Program-made: the position numbers and the translations under genes
NCBI GenBank assembly: GCA_964219345.1
Contig: CAXPPN010000025.1
Span: 124,001 to 188,000 of the forward strand
Source: UBA3537 sp964219345
GTDB lineage: Bacteria > Bacteroidota > Bacteroidia > Flavobacteriales > Flavobacteriaceae
DNA: 64,000 nt
Reading direction: 5' to 3'
Shown: piece after piece, positions 16,569-24,116 of the stretch
Layout: each line of letters begins with the position of its first letter
How positions within the stretch are numbered: position 1 is the stretch's first letter
Notes under the pieces: generated by a model
The model's input: the letters and a program-made list of their open reading frames with translations, nothing else
What the model was told of the DNA's origin: nothing
Databases searched by the model: none

Positions 16569-18020
16569 ATGGAAATAACTTTAAAAGGTGATGCAAAAAT
16601 TGAAAGCGTACCGTCCCTAAAAGATAAAGCTTTACGAATTAACCTCAATGAAAATATTTATGGAACATTTGCCGAGATTGGTGCTGGTCAAGAAACAGTT
16701 CGACATTTTTTTCGTGCCGGTGGTGCTTCTGGGACTATAGCAAAAGCTATGTCTGCATACGACAAATCCTTTAGTGATGCTATATATGGTACAGAAGACG
16801 ATCGCAGATATGTTACCGAAAACAGATTACGAAAAATGCTAGCGCATGAAGTTCGACTCATTGAAGATCGTATTTCTAGAGGGGACAATCCCAATAAAAT
16901 GTTTTTTAGCTATGCCAATACGGTAACTACAATTGATTTTGCTAAACGTTACAAAGGCCATGGATGGGTAGGCATCAAATATCAAATTGATCCAAAAGAG
17001 GACTACAACGAAATTATTTTGCATGTCCGTTTCAAGGAAAACGATGCACGATTACAGCAAGAAACTTTAGGAAAATTAGGGACAAATCTAATTTATGGTG
17101 CATTTTACAAACACAATCAACCCAAAAAATTACTTCGTTACCTCTATGATCATTTGGACAAAGACCAACTAGAAATTGATACGATCAATTTTTCAGGACC
17201 TGTATTTAAAGATGTTGATAACCGATTAATGAGTTTACAGTTGGTGAAAAATGGAATGACAGATGCTGTAATGTTTGCACCAGATGGAAACAACGTTTTG
17301 CCGGCGCGTGTATTATATAAGAAAAATATTCTAGCCTTTAGAGGGAGTTTCAGACCTGTTACACGAGTAAATGTAGACATGTATGAAAACTCTTTCGAAA
17401 TGTTTACCAAAGAAAATAAAGTAGACCCCGAAAAAACACAGGTTGTTTTTGAAATTACACTATCCAACTTAAGAGCTTCTGGAGGCGAAATTGATGAACA
17501 AGATTTTATGGATCGAGCAAGACTGCTTTGTTCTTTAGGACAGACGGTTTTGATCTCGAATTTCCAAGAATATTACAAACTTGTAGAATATTTTAGTCAA
17601 TATTCTAAAAAACGTATGGTGCTATCTATGGGGGTAAATAATCTTGTGGATATTTTTGATGAAAAATACTATCGCCATTTAAGTGGAGGAATTTTGGAAG
17701 CTTTCGGTAAACTATTTCACAAAGACCTTAAAGTATACTTATACCCAATGCTTGCAGATGATGGTACGCTAATAACTAGTGATAACCTCAAAGTACACCC
17801 ACGAATGAAAGAGTTATACAAATTCTTCAAGTATACTGGTAAATTAGTCGATATTAAGAATTACCGACCAGAAATACTGAACATATTTTCTAGAAAAGTT
17901 CTCAAAATGATTGCCGCTGGTGAGGAAGGCTGGGAACCTTTACTTCCTACCGTTGTCTCCAATATGATTAAAGAACAAAGACTTTTTGGATATTCAGAAA
18001 AAGAAGTTGAAACCCCTTAA
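16569..18020 (+). CDS. Conserved protein of unknown function (483 aa)
   Basis: A 483-residue soluble protein with no signal peptide or membrane helix. I recognise the N-terminus (NLNENIYGTFAEIGAGQE, then FFRAGGASGTIAKAMSAYDK) as a widely conserved bacterial family. I recall database labels linking it to nicotinate-nucleotide adenylyltransferase, but I see no HxGH nucleotidyltransferase motif, so I do not accept that name. Acidic and basic patches and a GSFRPVTRVNVDMYE block in the middle are probably functional. It is monocistronic with a good promoter. bcp converges on its 3' end. Confidence 0.8.
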   Translation: MEITLKGDAKIESVPSLKDKALRINLNENIYGTFAEIGAGQETVRHFFRAGGASGTIAKAMSAYDKSFSDAIYGTEDDRRYVTENRLRKMLAHEVRLIEDRISRGDNPNKMFFSYANTVTTIDFAKRYKGHGWVGIKYQIDPKEDYNEIILHVRFKENDARLQQETLGKLGTNLIYGAFYKHNQPKKLLRYLYDHLDKDQLEIDTINFSGPVFKDVDNRLMSLQLVKNGMTDAVMFAPDGNNVLPARVLYKKNILAFRGSFRPVTRVNVDMYENSFEMFTKENKVDPEKTQVVFEITLSNLRASGGEIDEQDFMDRARLLCSLGQTVLISNFQEYYKLVEYFSQYSKKRMVLSMGVNNLVDIFDEKYYRHLSGGILEAFGKLFHKDLKVYLYPMLADDGTLITSDNLKVHPRMKELYKFFKYTGKLVDIKNYRPEILNIFSRKVLKMIAAGEEGWEPLLPTVVSNMIKEQRLFGYSEKEVETP

Positions 18021-18029
18021 TATTTTTAA

Positions 18030-18482
18030 TTATTTCAAAATTTGAGCCGTGTGCTCTTTTGTTTTTACTTTCGTAATAATATCCTCAATAACCCCTTTCT
18101 CATCAATAACAAAAGTGATGCGATGAATTCCATCATATTCACGTCCCATAAACTTCTTTGGACCCCAAACGCCGTATGCATTAATAACAGATTTATCTTC
18201 ATCGGCTAATAAATCATAAGGAAATTCGTATTTATTTTTGAAGTTAGATTGGCGCTTTGGACTATCGGCACTAACACCCAAAATATCATAACCTTGAGCA
18301 ACAAAGCGACTGTAATTTTCACTCAAATTACAAGCTTCTAATGTACAACCAGGTGTACTTGCCTTTGGATAGAAAAATAAAACCAGTTTTTTACCTTCAA
18401 AATTAGATAAACTAACGGCGTTTTCATCTTGGTTAATGCTTTGGAAATCAGGGGCTTTGTCACCAATTTGTAATGTAGTCAT
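18030..18482 (-). CDS. bcp: Thioredoxin-dependent thiol peroxidase (peroxiredoxin Q / BCP)
   Basis: A 150-residue peroxiredoxin reducing hydrogen peroxide and organic peroxides with thioredoxin electrons. PKASTPGCTLEACNL carries the peroxidatic Cys (about residue 46) and the resolving Cys five residues later, the atypical 2-Cys arrangement of BCP. The GVWGPKKFMGREYDGIHRITFVID segment is characteristic. Its promoter overlaps that of nth on the opposite strand. With OxyR in the same window, oxidative-stress induction is plausible, but no OxyR site is identified. Confidence 0.95.
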   Translation of the reverse strand: MTTLQIGDKAPDFQSINQDENAVSLSNFEGKKLVLFFYPKASTPGCTLEACNLSENYSRFVAQGYDILGVSADSPKRQSNFKNKYEFPYDLLADEDKSVINAYGVWGPKKFMGREYDGIHRITFVIDEKGVIEDIITKVKTKEHTAQILK

Positions 18483-18488
18483 ATTTAG

Positions 18489-18510
18489 TATCTTTGATAC
18501 AACAAAGATA
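18489..18510. promoter_or_regulatory. Overlapping divergent -7 boxes of bcp and nth
   Basis: TATCTTTG on the plus strand (18489-18496) and TATCTTTG on the minus strand (18510-18503) are identical TAnnTTTG boxes forming an inverted repeat around a 6-base centre (ATACAA). The plus box would serve nth (ATG 18516) and the minus box bcp (ATG 18482). Both leaders would be only about 13-16 bases, and the two polymerases could not bind at once. Confidence 0.5.
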
Positions 18511-18515
18511 ATCGA

Positions 18516-19169
18516 ATGACAAAAAAAGATAAGGTAAATTTTGTTATAAAAACCTTAAATAATTTGTACCCCGAAATTCTTGTGCCTTTGGATCACAGGG
18601 ATCCTTATACTCTACTTATTGCGGTGCTACTCTCGGCACAATGTACCGATGTACGTGTCAATCAAATCACCCCTATTCTTTTTTCCAAAGCTGATAACCC
18701 TTACGACATGATTAAAATGAGTATAGAAGATATCAAAAGCATCATTCGACCTTGTGGTTTATCTCCAATGAAAAGTAAAGGAATTTATGGATTATCTAAA
18801 ATATTGATTGAAAAACACAATGGAGAAGTTCCACAAAGTTTTGAAGCTCTAGAAGCCCTACCTGCAGTAGGCCATAAAACCGCAAGTGTTGTGATGGCTC
18901 AGGCTTTTGGTGTTCCTGCATTTCCTGTGGATACACATATTCATCGTCTTATGTACCGCTGGAATTTATCCAATGGAAAAAGTGTAGCACAAACCGAAAA
19001 AGACGCCAAACGATTATTCCCAAAAGAACTTTGGAACGACCTGCATTTACAAATTATATGGTATGGCCGAGAGTATTCTCCTGCTCGCGGGTGGAACCTT
19101 GAAAATGATTTGATAACCAAAACCATTGGCCGAAAATCCGTACTAAAAACTCTACAAAAAAAATCCTGA
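18516..19169 (+). CDS. nth: Endonuclease III (Nth), Fe-S-cluster-less form
   Basis: A 217-residue DNA glycosylase/AP lyase of base excision repair that removes oxidised pyrimidines. The helix-hairpin-helix ALPAVGHKTASVVMAQ contains the catalytic Lys near residue 119, and the catalytic Asp lies in FPVDTHIHRL near residue 137. The C-terminal four-cysteine Fe-S loop of E. coli Nth is absent: the protein ends REYSPARGWNLENDLITKTIGRKS.. with no cysteines there. Length and catalytic residues are otherwise complete, so it should be active. It is divergently paired with bcp and followed by a strong terminator. Confidence 0.93.
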   Translation: MTKKDKVNFVIKTLNNLYPEILVPLDHRDPYTLLIAVLLSAQCTDVRVNQITPILFSKADNPYDMIKMSIEDIKSIIRPCGLSPMKSKGIYGLSKILIEKHNGEVPQSFEALEALPAVGHKTASVVMAQAFGVPAFPVDTHIHRLMYRWNLSNGKSVAQTEKDAKRLFPKELWNDLHLQIIWYGREYSPARGWNLENDLITKTIGRKSVLKTLQKKS

Positions 19170-19190
19170 AACATGTTTCAGGATTTTTTT
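19156..19190. terminator. Bidirectional rho-independent terminator after nth
   Basis: A perfect inverted repeat centred on AT: TCCTGAAAC (19164-19172) pairs with GTTTCAGGA (19175-19183), flanked by eight A residues on the left and seven T on the right. It can stop both nth and the minus-strand 47-residue gene/sigma-factor transcript. It overlaps the nth stop codon. Confidence 0.9.
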
Positions 19191-19201
19191 AACTTCAAAG
19201 T

Positions 19202-19345
19202 TTAGTTGATAAAGGTTTCAAAATTCTTTGTACCAATTGGCAAAATTTTGAGCGCTTTTGAATAATTCAGAAGAAAGTTAACCGTTTCTTCCCGCGGTTT
19301 AAGTTGTTCAGAATTTGAGGGTTCTTGAGTGTAAAGTTTTGCCAT
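19202..19345 (-). CDS. Small conserved flavobacterial protein (47 aa)
   Basis: A 47-residue soluble product, MAKLYTQEPSNSEQLKPREE followed by TVNFLLNYSKALKI. I recognise the KPRxETxxFLLNYSKAL core as a short family recurring in Flavobacteriaceae, often beside sigma-factor or DNA-repair genes; its function is unknown to me. It has an ATG start, lies 66 bases downstream of the ECF sigma factor gene on the same strand, and its transcript ends at the bidirectional terminator. Confidence 0.75.
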   Translation of the reverse strand: MAKLYTQEPSNSEQLKPREETVNFLLNYSKALKILPIGTKNFETFIN

Positions 19346-19411
19346 TCGCAATCATTTTTATTATGTGATTTTTAAACATAACGCAAAACTTCTACTTTTA
19401 TTGCATCTCCT

Positions 19412-19996
19412 CTAATTTATAAGACTAATATTGTGTTTTTCGATCATCTTACGAAGGTTTATCAAGCCATAACGCATGCGTCCTAGTGCAGTATTGATAC
19501 TTACCCCTGTATTTTCTGAAATCTCTTTAAAACTCATTTCTTGATACATTCGCATCTTTATTACCGCTTTTTGATCTTCTGGCAATTCTTCAAGCAATAA
19601 GCGTACATGATCCGAAATTTGTTGATCTACAAGTCTGTGTTCTGCATTCGCACTACCATCTGATATTACAGAAAATATATCAAAATCATCATTATTTTTA
19701 AATTTTGGAATGCGATTATTTTTTCTAAAAAAATCAATCACGAGATTATGAGCAATACGCATCACCCAAGGCAAAAATTTACCTTGTTCGTTGTACTTTC
19801 CTTTTTTAAGTGTTTTTATCACCTTAACAAAAGTATCTTGAAAAATATCTTCCGTTGCATCGCGGTCATATACTTTGGAAAATATAAAACCATACAAACG
19901 TTGTTGGTGTCTATTAATAAGAATAGAAAGCGCACTTTCCTGTCCTGAAATGTATTTGTTTACGAGCTGGGCATCGCTTAAAGACTTGGTATTCAT
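19412..19996 (-). CDS. RNA polymerase sigma factor, ECF / sigma-70 family
   Basis: A 194-residue ECF sigma factor. Region 2 includes YGFIFSKVYDRDATEDIFQDTFVKVI (about residues 33-60) and PWVMRIAHNLVIDFFRKNNR; region 4 includes LPEDQKAVIKMRMYQEMSFKEI and the helix-turn-helix ending GVSINTALGRMRYGLINLRK. No anti-sigma factor gene is adjacent; instead a 47-residue gene follows. In Flavobacteriaceae this subtype is common and often has no cognate anti-sigma. Its targets cannot be identified here. Confidence 0.92.
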   Translation of the reverse strand: MNTKSLSDAQLVNKYISGQESALSILINRHQQRLYGFIFSKVYDRDATEDIFQDTFVKVIKTLKKGKYNEQGKFLPWVMRIAHNLVIDFFRKNNRIPKFKNNDDFDIFSVISDGSANAEHRLVDQQISDHVRLLLEELPEDQKAVIKMRMYQEMSFKEISENTGVSINTALGRMRYGLINLRKMIEKHNISLIN

Positions 19997-20215
19997 AACA
20001 TTACTAATTTTAGCAACACAAATAAGGTGTTGGGATTAAAATTTCTTTTTAAGAGTAATGTTATTTTATAAGCGTTTCTTTTAGAATTGAAACCAAATAT
20101 AAAGAGTTTAAAATTAGAAATCCAAATTTTTGTTGGTTTTTTTATTCTTAATAAGACGTTAATCTCTTTTATTTCTTTTGGCAATAATGGTATCTTTACA
20201 ACTTATTTTTGGTCA

Positions 20216-23008
20216 ATGTCAAACACGTTTTCTAAGCTTCACCCAAAGGATTATATTCTAATCAAAGGTGCAAAATTACACAACCTAAAAAATGTTGATG
20301 TGGCAATTCCACGTAACAAACTGGTTGTACTAACTGGACTTTCTGGTTCTGGAAAATCAAGCTTGGCGTTTGATACACTTTATGCCGAAGGACAACGCCG
20401 ATATGTGGAAAGTTTATCGAGTTATGCACGTCAGTTTTTAGGACGATTACACAAACCAAATGTTGACTATATAAAAGGCATTGCACCCGCAATTGCAATT
20501 GAACAAAAAGTCAATTCAACAAATCCACGCTCTACAGTAGGTACTTCGACCGAAATTTATGATTACCTAAAATTACTTTTTGCTCGAATTGGCACTACAT
20601 ACTCTCCTATTTCAAATGGCATTGTAAAAAAAGACAACACCACAGATGTGGTAAATTATGTTCAATCTTTTGATGAAAATCAAAAATTACTTCTGCTTGC
20701 TCCAATTCATCTAGAAAAAGACCGCCAATTGGACGAAAAACTAAAAACGCTTCAAAATCAAGGGTATGCAAGAATTAAAATCAATAACAAAGTAGAACGT
20801 ATAGACCATTGTATTGGGATTGGCGCGGAAGTTTCTAGTCTAAAGCTTGTGGTCGATCGTATTATTGTACGTCAAGAAGAGGATTTTTTTAATCGCCTTG
20901 CAGATGCTATTGAAATGGCGTTTTATGAAGGAAAGGGGAATTGTGAAATTGAAAATTTAGACCAAAATTCAACCCAAGTTTTTAGTAATAATTTTACACG
21001 AGATGGACAAACATTTCTTGAACCTACAACCCATCTTTTTAGCTTCAATAATCCCTATGGTGCTTGTCCAAAATGTGAAGGTTACGGAGATGTTGTAGGT
21101 ATAGATGAAAGTCTTGTAATCCCCAATACAACTCTATCAATTTATGAAAATGCTATTTTCCCTTGGCGTGGAGAAAGCATGTCTTATTTTAGAAATGAAC
21201 TAGTCAATACTAGTCATAAATTTGATTTCCCTATACACAAACCCTATTTTGAGTTAAATGCAAATCAAAAAAAATTACTTTGGACTGGAAATTCATATTT
21301 TACAGGACTCAATGCCTTTTTTGAAGAGTTAGAAGCCAAAGCCTATAAAGTTCAAAACAGGGTAATGCTTTCTCGTTATCGTGGCAAAACAAAATGTAGC
21401 AAATGTGATGGTAAACGACTACGTGAAGAAGCCAGTTATGTAAAAATTGGCGGGCATTCTATTATAGATTTAGTAGAGCTACCAATCAAAGAACTCAAAG
21501 CTTTTTTTGAGCAATTGACACTCACAGAAAATGAAAACGAAATTGCAAAAAGACTATTAATCGAAATCAGAAATCGCTTACGTTTTCTTTCTAATGTTGG
21601 GCTCGATTATTTAACTCTAAACAGAAAATCAAATACACTTTCTGGTGGCGAAAGCCAACGAATCAACCTTGCCACGTCTCTAGGAAGTAGTCTTGTTGGC
21701 TCAATGTATATTTTGGATGAACCCAGCATAGGTTTGCATTCCAAAGATACCGAACAGCTTGTTTCTGTATTAAAATCATTGCGTGATTTAGGTAATACGG
21801 TTATTGTGGTTGAACACGACGAAGTTATTATGAAATCCGCAGATTATATTATTGATATTGGTCCTGAAGCTGGTAGTTTTGGCGGAAAAATTATGGCCAC
21901 TGGTGATTATAATTCTATTTTAAAAAATAACACACTAACGGCAAAATACCTCAATAGAACAATGGCCATTGATCTCCCAAAAAACCGCAGAACATCAAAA
22001 TATACTGTAAAAATTGAAGGGGCACGTGCCAACAATCTAAAGAATATAGATGTAGAATTTCCATTAAATATGCTTACTGTGGTAACAGGTGTTTCTGGGA
22101 GTGGAAAAAGCACGCTAGTTAAAAATATTTTATATCCTGCTCTAAATAAAGCCCTTGTTGGATATGGGGATAAACCTGGTGATTTTTCAAATATTTCTGG
22201 GAACTTTAGTTCTATAAAATTTATTGAATTTGTAGATCAAAACCCTATTGGACGGTCTTCGCGCTCCAACCCTGTAACTTATATCAAAGCGTATGATGAT
22301 ATCCGAATGTTGTTTTCAAAACAAAAACTCAGTACACTAAGGAATTACCAACCTAAACACTTCTCTTTTAATGTTGATGGCGGTCGCTGCCCTAGCTGTA
22401 AAGGCGAAGGTGTTGTAACCATTGAAATGCAGTTTATGGCTGACGTACAACTCAAATGTGAAAGCTGCCATGGAAAACGTTTCAAAAAAGAAGTTTTAGA
22501 AGTCAAATTCAAAGAAAAAACAATAGATGATATTTTGAATATGACTATTGATGAATCTTTGACTTTTTTTGAAACTCACAATTGCACTAAAATAAAAAAG
22601 AAATTACAGCCTCTGCAAGACGTTGGATTGGGTTATGTAACGCTTGGACAAAGCTCCTCTACGCTTTCAGGTGGCGAAGCGCAACGTATTAAATTGGCTT
22701 CATTTTTAGGTAAGGGAACTAATAGCGAATCGGGACTTTTTATTTTTGATGAACCAACAACAGGTTTACATTTCCATGATATTAAAAAACTTCTTAAATC
22801 ATTCAATGCACTAATCAATCATGGCCATTCTATTATTGTTATTGAACATAATTTGGAACTCATCAAATCTGCTGATTATATTATTGATTTAGGGCCAGAA
22901 GGTGGAAAAAACGGTGGATATCTTTTGGCCGAAGGCACTCCCGAAACAATTATAAATTCAAAAAAATCTAGCACAGCAAAGTATCTTAAAGATGTTTTAA
23001 ATAACTAA
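20216..23008 (+). CDS. uvrA: Excinuclease ABC subunit A (UvrA)
   Basis: A 930-residue damage-sensing ATPase of nucleotide excision repair. Two ABC modules are seen: Walker A GLSGSGKSSLAFDT (near residue 40) and GVSGSGKSTLVKN, and two signature motifs NTLSGGESQRI and STLSGGEAQRI. Zinc-binding CxxC pairs are present at CPKCEGYGD, CSKCDGKR, CPSCKGEG and CESCHGKR. The frame is open upstream to 20087, but family alignment fits the start MSNTFSKLHPKDYILIKGAK. The FLGRLHKPNVDYIKGIAPAIAIEQ variant is one of two UvrA types I recall in Bacteroidota, so a second paralogue may exist elsewhere. Confidence 0.93.
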   Translation: MSNTFSKLHPKDYILIKGAKLHNLKNVDVAIPRNKLVVLTGLSGSGKSSLAFDTLYAEGQRRYVESLSSYARQFLGRLHKPNVDYIKGIAPAIAIEQKVNSTNPRSTVGTSTEIYDYLKLLFARIGTTYSPISNGIVKKDNTTDVVNYVQSFDENQKLLLLAPIHLEKDRQLDEKLKTLQNQGYARIKINNKVERIDHCIGIGAEVSSLKLVVDRIIVRQEEDFFNRLADAIEMAFYEGKGNCEIENLDQNSTQVFSNNFTRDGQTFLEPTTHLFSFNNPYGACPKCEGYGDVVGIDESLVIPNTTLSIYENAIFPWRGESMSYFRNELVNTSHKFDFPIHKPYFELNANQKKLLWTGNSYFTGLNAFFEELEAKAYKVQNRVMLSRYRGKTKCSKCDGKRLREEASYVKIGGHSIIDLVELPIKELKAFFEQLTLTENENEIAKRLLIEIRNRLRFLSNVGLDYLTLNRKSNTLSGGESQRINLATSLGSSLVGSMYILDEPSIGLHSKDTEQLVSVLKSLRDLGNTVIVVEHDEVIMKSADYIIDIGPEAGSFGGKIMATGDYNSILKNNTLTAKYLNRTMAIDLPKNRRTSKYTVKIEGARANNLKNIDVEFPLNMLTVVTGVSGSGKSTLVKNILYPALNKALVGYGDKPGDFSNISGNFSSIKFIEFVDQNPIGRSSRSNPVTYIKAYDDIRMLFSKQKLSTLRNYQPKHFSFNVDGGRCPSCKGEGVVTIEMQFMADVQLKCESCHGKRFKKEVLEVKFKEKTIDDILNMTIDESLTFFETHNCTKIKKKLQPLQDVGLGYVTLGQSSSTLSGGEAQRIKLASFLGKGTNSESGLFIFDEPTTGLHFHDIKKLLKSFNALINHGHSIIVIEHNLELIKSADYIIDLGPEGGKNGGYLLAEGTPETIINSKKSSTAKYLKDVLNN

Positions 23009-23039
23009 TAATCAATTATTTATATAATAATATAAATTA

Positions 23040-23055
23040 TGGCACACTGTTTGGT
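23040..23055 (+). promoter_or_regulatory. Sigma-54-like -24/-12 element upstream of the Arg/Thr-rich secreted protein
   Basis: TGGCAC-N5-TTGGT with GG at 23041-23042 and GG ten bases further matches the spacing and -24 half of the RpoN consensus (TGGCAC-N5-TTGCW), with C to G at the -12 pair. The gene start is at 23090, about 37 bases downstream. A similar element precedes the SIMPL gene at 59861. Confidence 0.4.
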
Positions 23056-23089
23056 AAAAACTAAATAAGAACCTTTAAATATTTATATT

Positions 23090-23926
23090 ATGAAAAAGTT
23101 ACTGATTATTTTAAGTGCCGCTATTTATTCTAGTTTTTCGTTTGCGAATGCGCCATTAAGTGCTCGCAATTACAGTAATGCTTTCATTTTTGATGAACAA
23201 GGAATTGAATTTGCTGTATTTCCAGACGGACAATTTGATTTTAATATTTTGAATCAAATCAATGGCGTTTATGGATCAAACGTAAGCGTCTTGGATGTTG
23301 GATTTTATGATGATGTGTATGTCAGTTTTAACACAGGCTTCCGCTATGACGCCTATATTCAGTATGATGATTTTGGTGCTATAGTTCAAATTCAAAATGT
23401 TCCCGTTTTTTATGATTTTTATGGCCGTGTACGTCAAATTGGAAATATCCGTATTCATTACAACCACAGAGGATATGTTCGTCAACTTGGGGGACTATAT
23501 GTAAATTATCGTCCAAACTTGAGTTTTTATTGCCACGGGTATATCAATAGTAGAAACCCTTTTTACAGACAACGCCCATGGCATGTACAATATAGAAGAC
23601 CAAGTGTACACACAGCCGTAGTATACGATCGACCATACAGAAGGTATTATACCCCTACTCGTCGTCATTACAATGGCCCATACCGCAATAATCGTAGACC
23701 AGAAGTGTATCATGGTAATCCACGAAGTAGAACAAGAAGTAACCATTCACTTGGATATACCAATGGAAATCGTAATGAGAATTCTATGACTAGATCTACA
23801 ACAAGACGTTCTGTCAATAGAACCAATAATAATGCGCAACCAAACTCCTGTTCGCTCTACCACACGTACTCGTACAACTGTACGTACAACAACTCCAAAT
23901 CGTGTGCAATACAACAGCGAAAGTAG
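23090..23926 (+). CDS. Secreted Tyr/Arg-rich protein, frameshifted near its C-terminus
   Basis: A 278-residue product with signal peptide MKKLLIILSAAIYSSFSFA. The N-terminal domain (NAFIFDEQGIEFAVFPDGQF, then DFNILN) is a recognisable flavobacterial periplasmic family of unknown function; repeated aromatic strands of the type YDDFGAIVQIQNVPVFYDFY follow. From about residue 170 it becomes low complexity, rich in Arg, Tyr, Asn and Thr. After codon 247 (around 23831) the Arg/Thr pattern breaks and the frame ends in a Ser/Tyr/Cys-rich tail unlike the rest, while the +1 frame continues the Arg/Thr pattern to 24044. One inserted base in AATAATAATG explains it. Confidence 0.75.
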   Translation: MKKLLIILSAAIYSSFSFANAPLSARNYSNAFIFDEQGIEFAVFPDGQFDFNILNQINGVYGSNVSVLDVGFYDDVYVSFNTGFRYDAYIQYDDFGAIVQIQNVPVFYDFYGRVRQIGNIRIHYNHRGYVRQLGGLYVNYRPNLSFYCHGYINSRNPFYRQRPWHVQYRRPSVHTAVVYDRPYRRYYTPTRRHYNGPYRNNRRPEVYHGNPRSRTRSNHSLGYTNGNRNENSMTRSTTRRSVNRTNNNAQPNSCSLYHTYSYNCTYNNSKSCAIQQRK

Positions 23927-24044
23927 TACAAGAAGCGCTAATGTGGCACAGAAAAGTCAAAGAACAACAACACGTTCTATAGCACAAAACAATACACGTT
24001 CGCAACAAAAAAGAATACCGAGTCGCTCAAGAAAAAACAACTAA
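23832..24044 (+). pseudogene. Out-of-frame C-terminal tail of the preceding secreted protein
   Basis: This frame encodes about 70 residues (MRNQTPVRSTTRTRTTVRTT onwards, ending RIPSRSRKNN) with the same Arg/Thr/Asn/Ser composition as the upstream protein, and it has no promoter or ribosome binding site of its own. Removing one A at 23828-23832 joins it to the upstream frame as RTNNMRNQTPV. It is therefore a displaced tail, not an independent gene. Decay, sequencing error and programmed frameshifting are not distinguishable from this sequence. Confidence 0.65.
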
Positions 24045-24083
24045 AACCTACGCTTATTTTGATTTTTGTTTGATTAGACGAAG

Positions 24084-24116
24084 AACCATCCTGAACTTGT
24101 TTTAGGGTGGTTTTTT
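24084..24116 (+). terminator. Rho-independent terminator after the secreted-protein gene
   Basis: AACCATCCTGAA (24084-24095) pairs with TTTAGGGTGGTT (24101-24112) around a 5-base loop, and is followed by T residues. It overlaps the stop codon of the convergent glycosyltransferase gene. Confidence 0.75.

Noticed and set aside
20087..20215. In-frame extension of uvrA upstream of 20216
   Set aside because: The added 43 residues are hydrophobic and irregular, are absent from the family N-terminus, and cover the expected promoter region.
23495..24008. Minus-strand frames in the Arg/Thr-rich gene (Trp/Ser/Thr- and Cys-rich products)
   Set aside because: Reverse reads of repetitive Arg and Thr codons; no start context, so mirror frames of the real gene.
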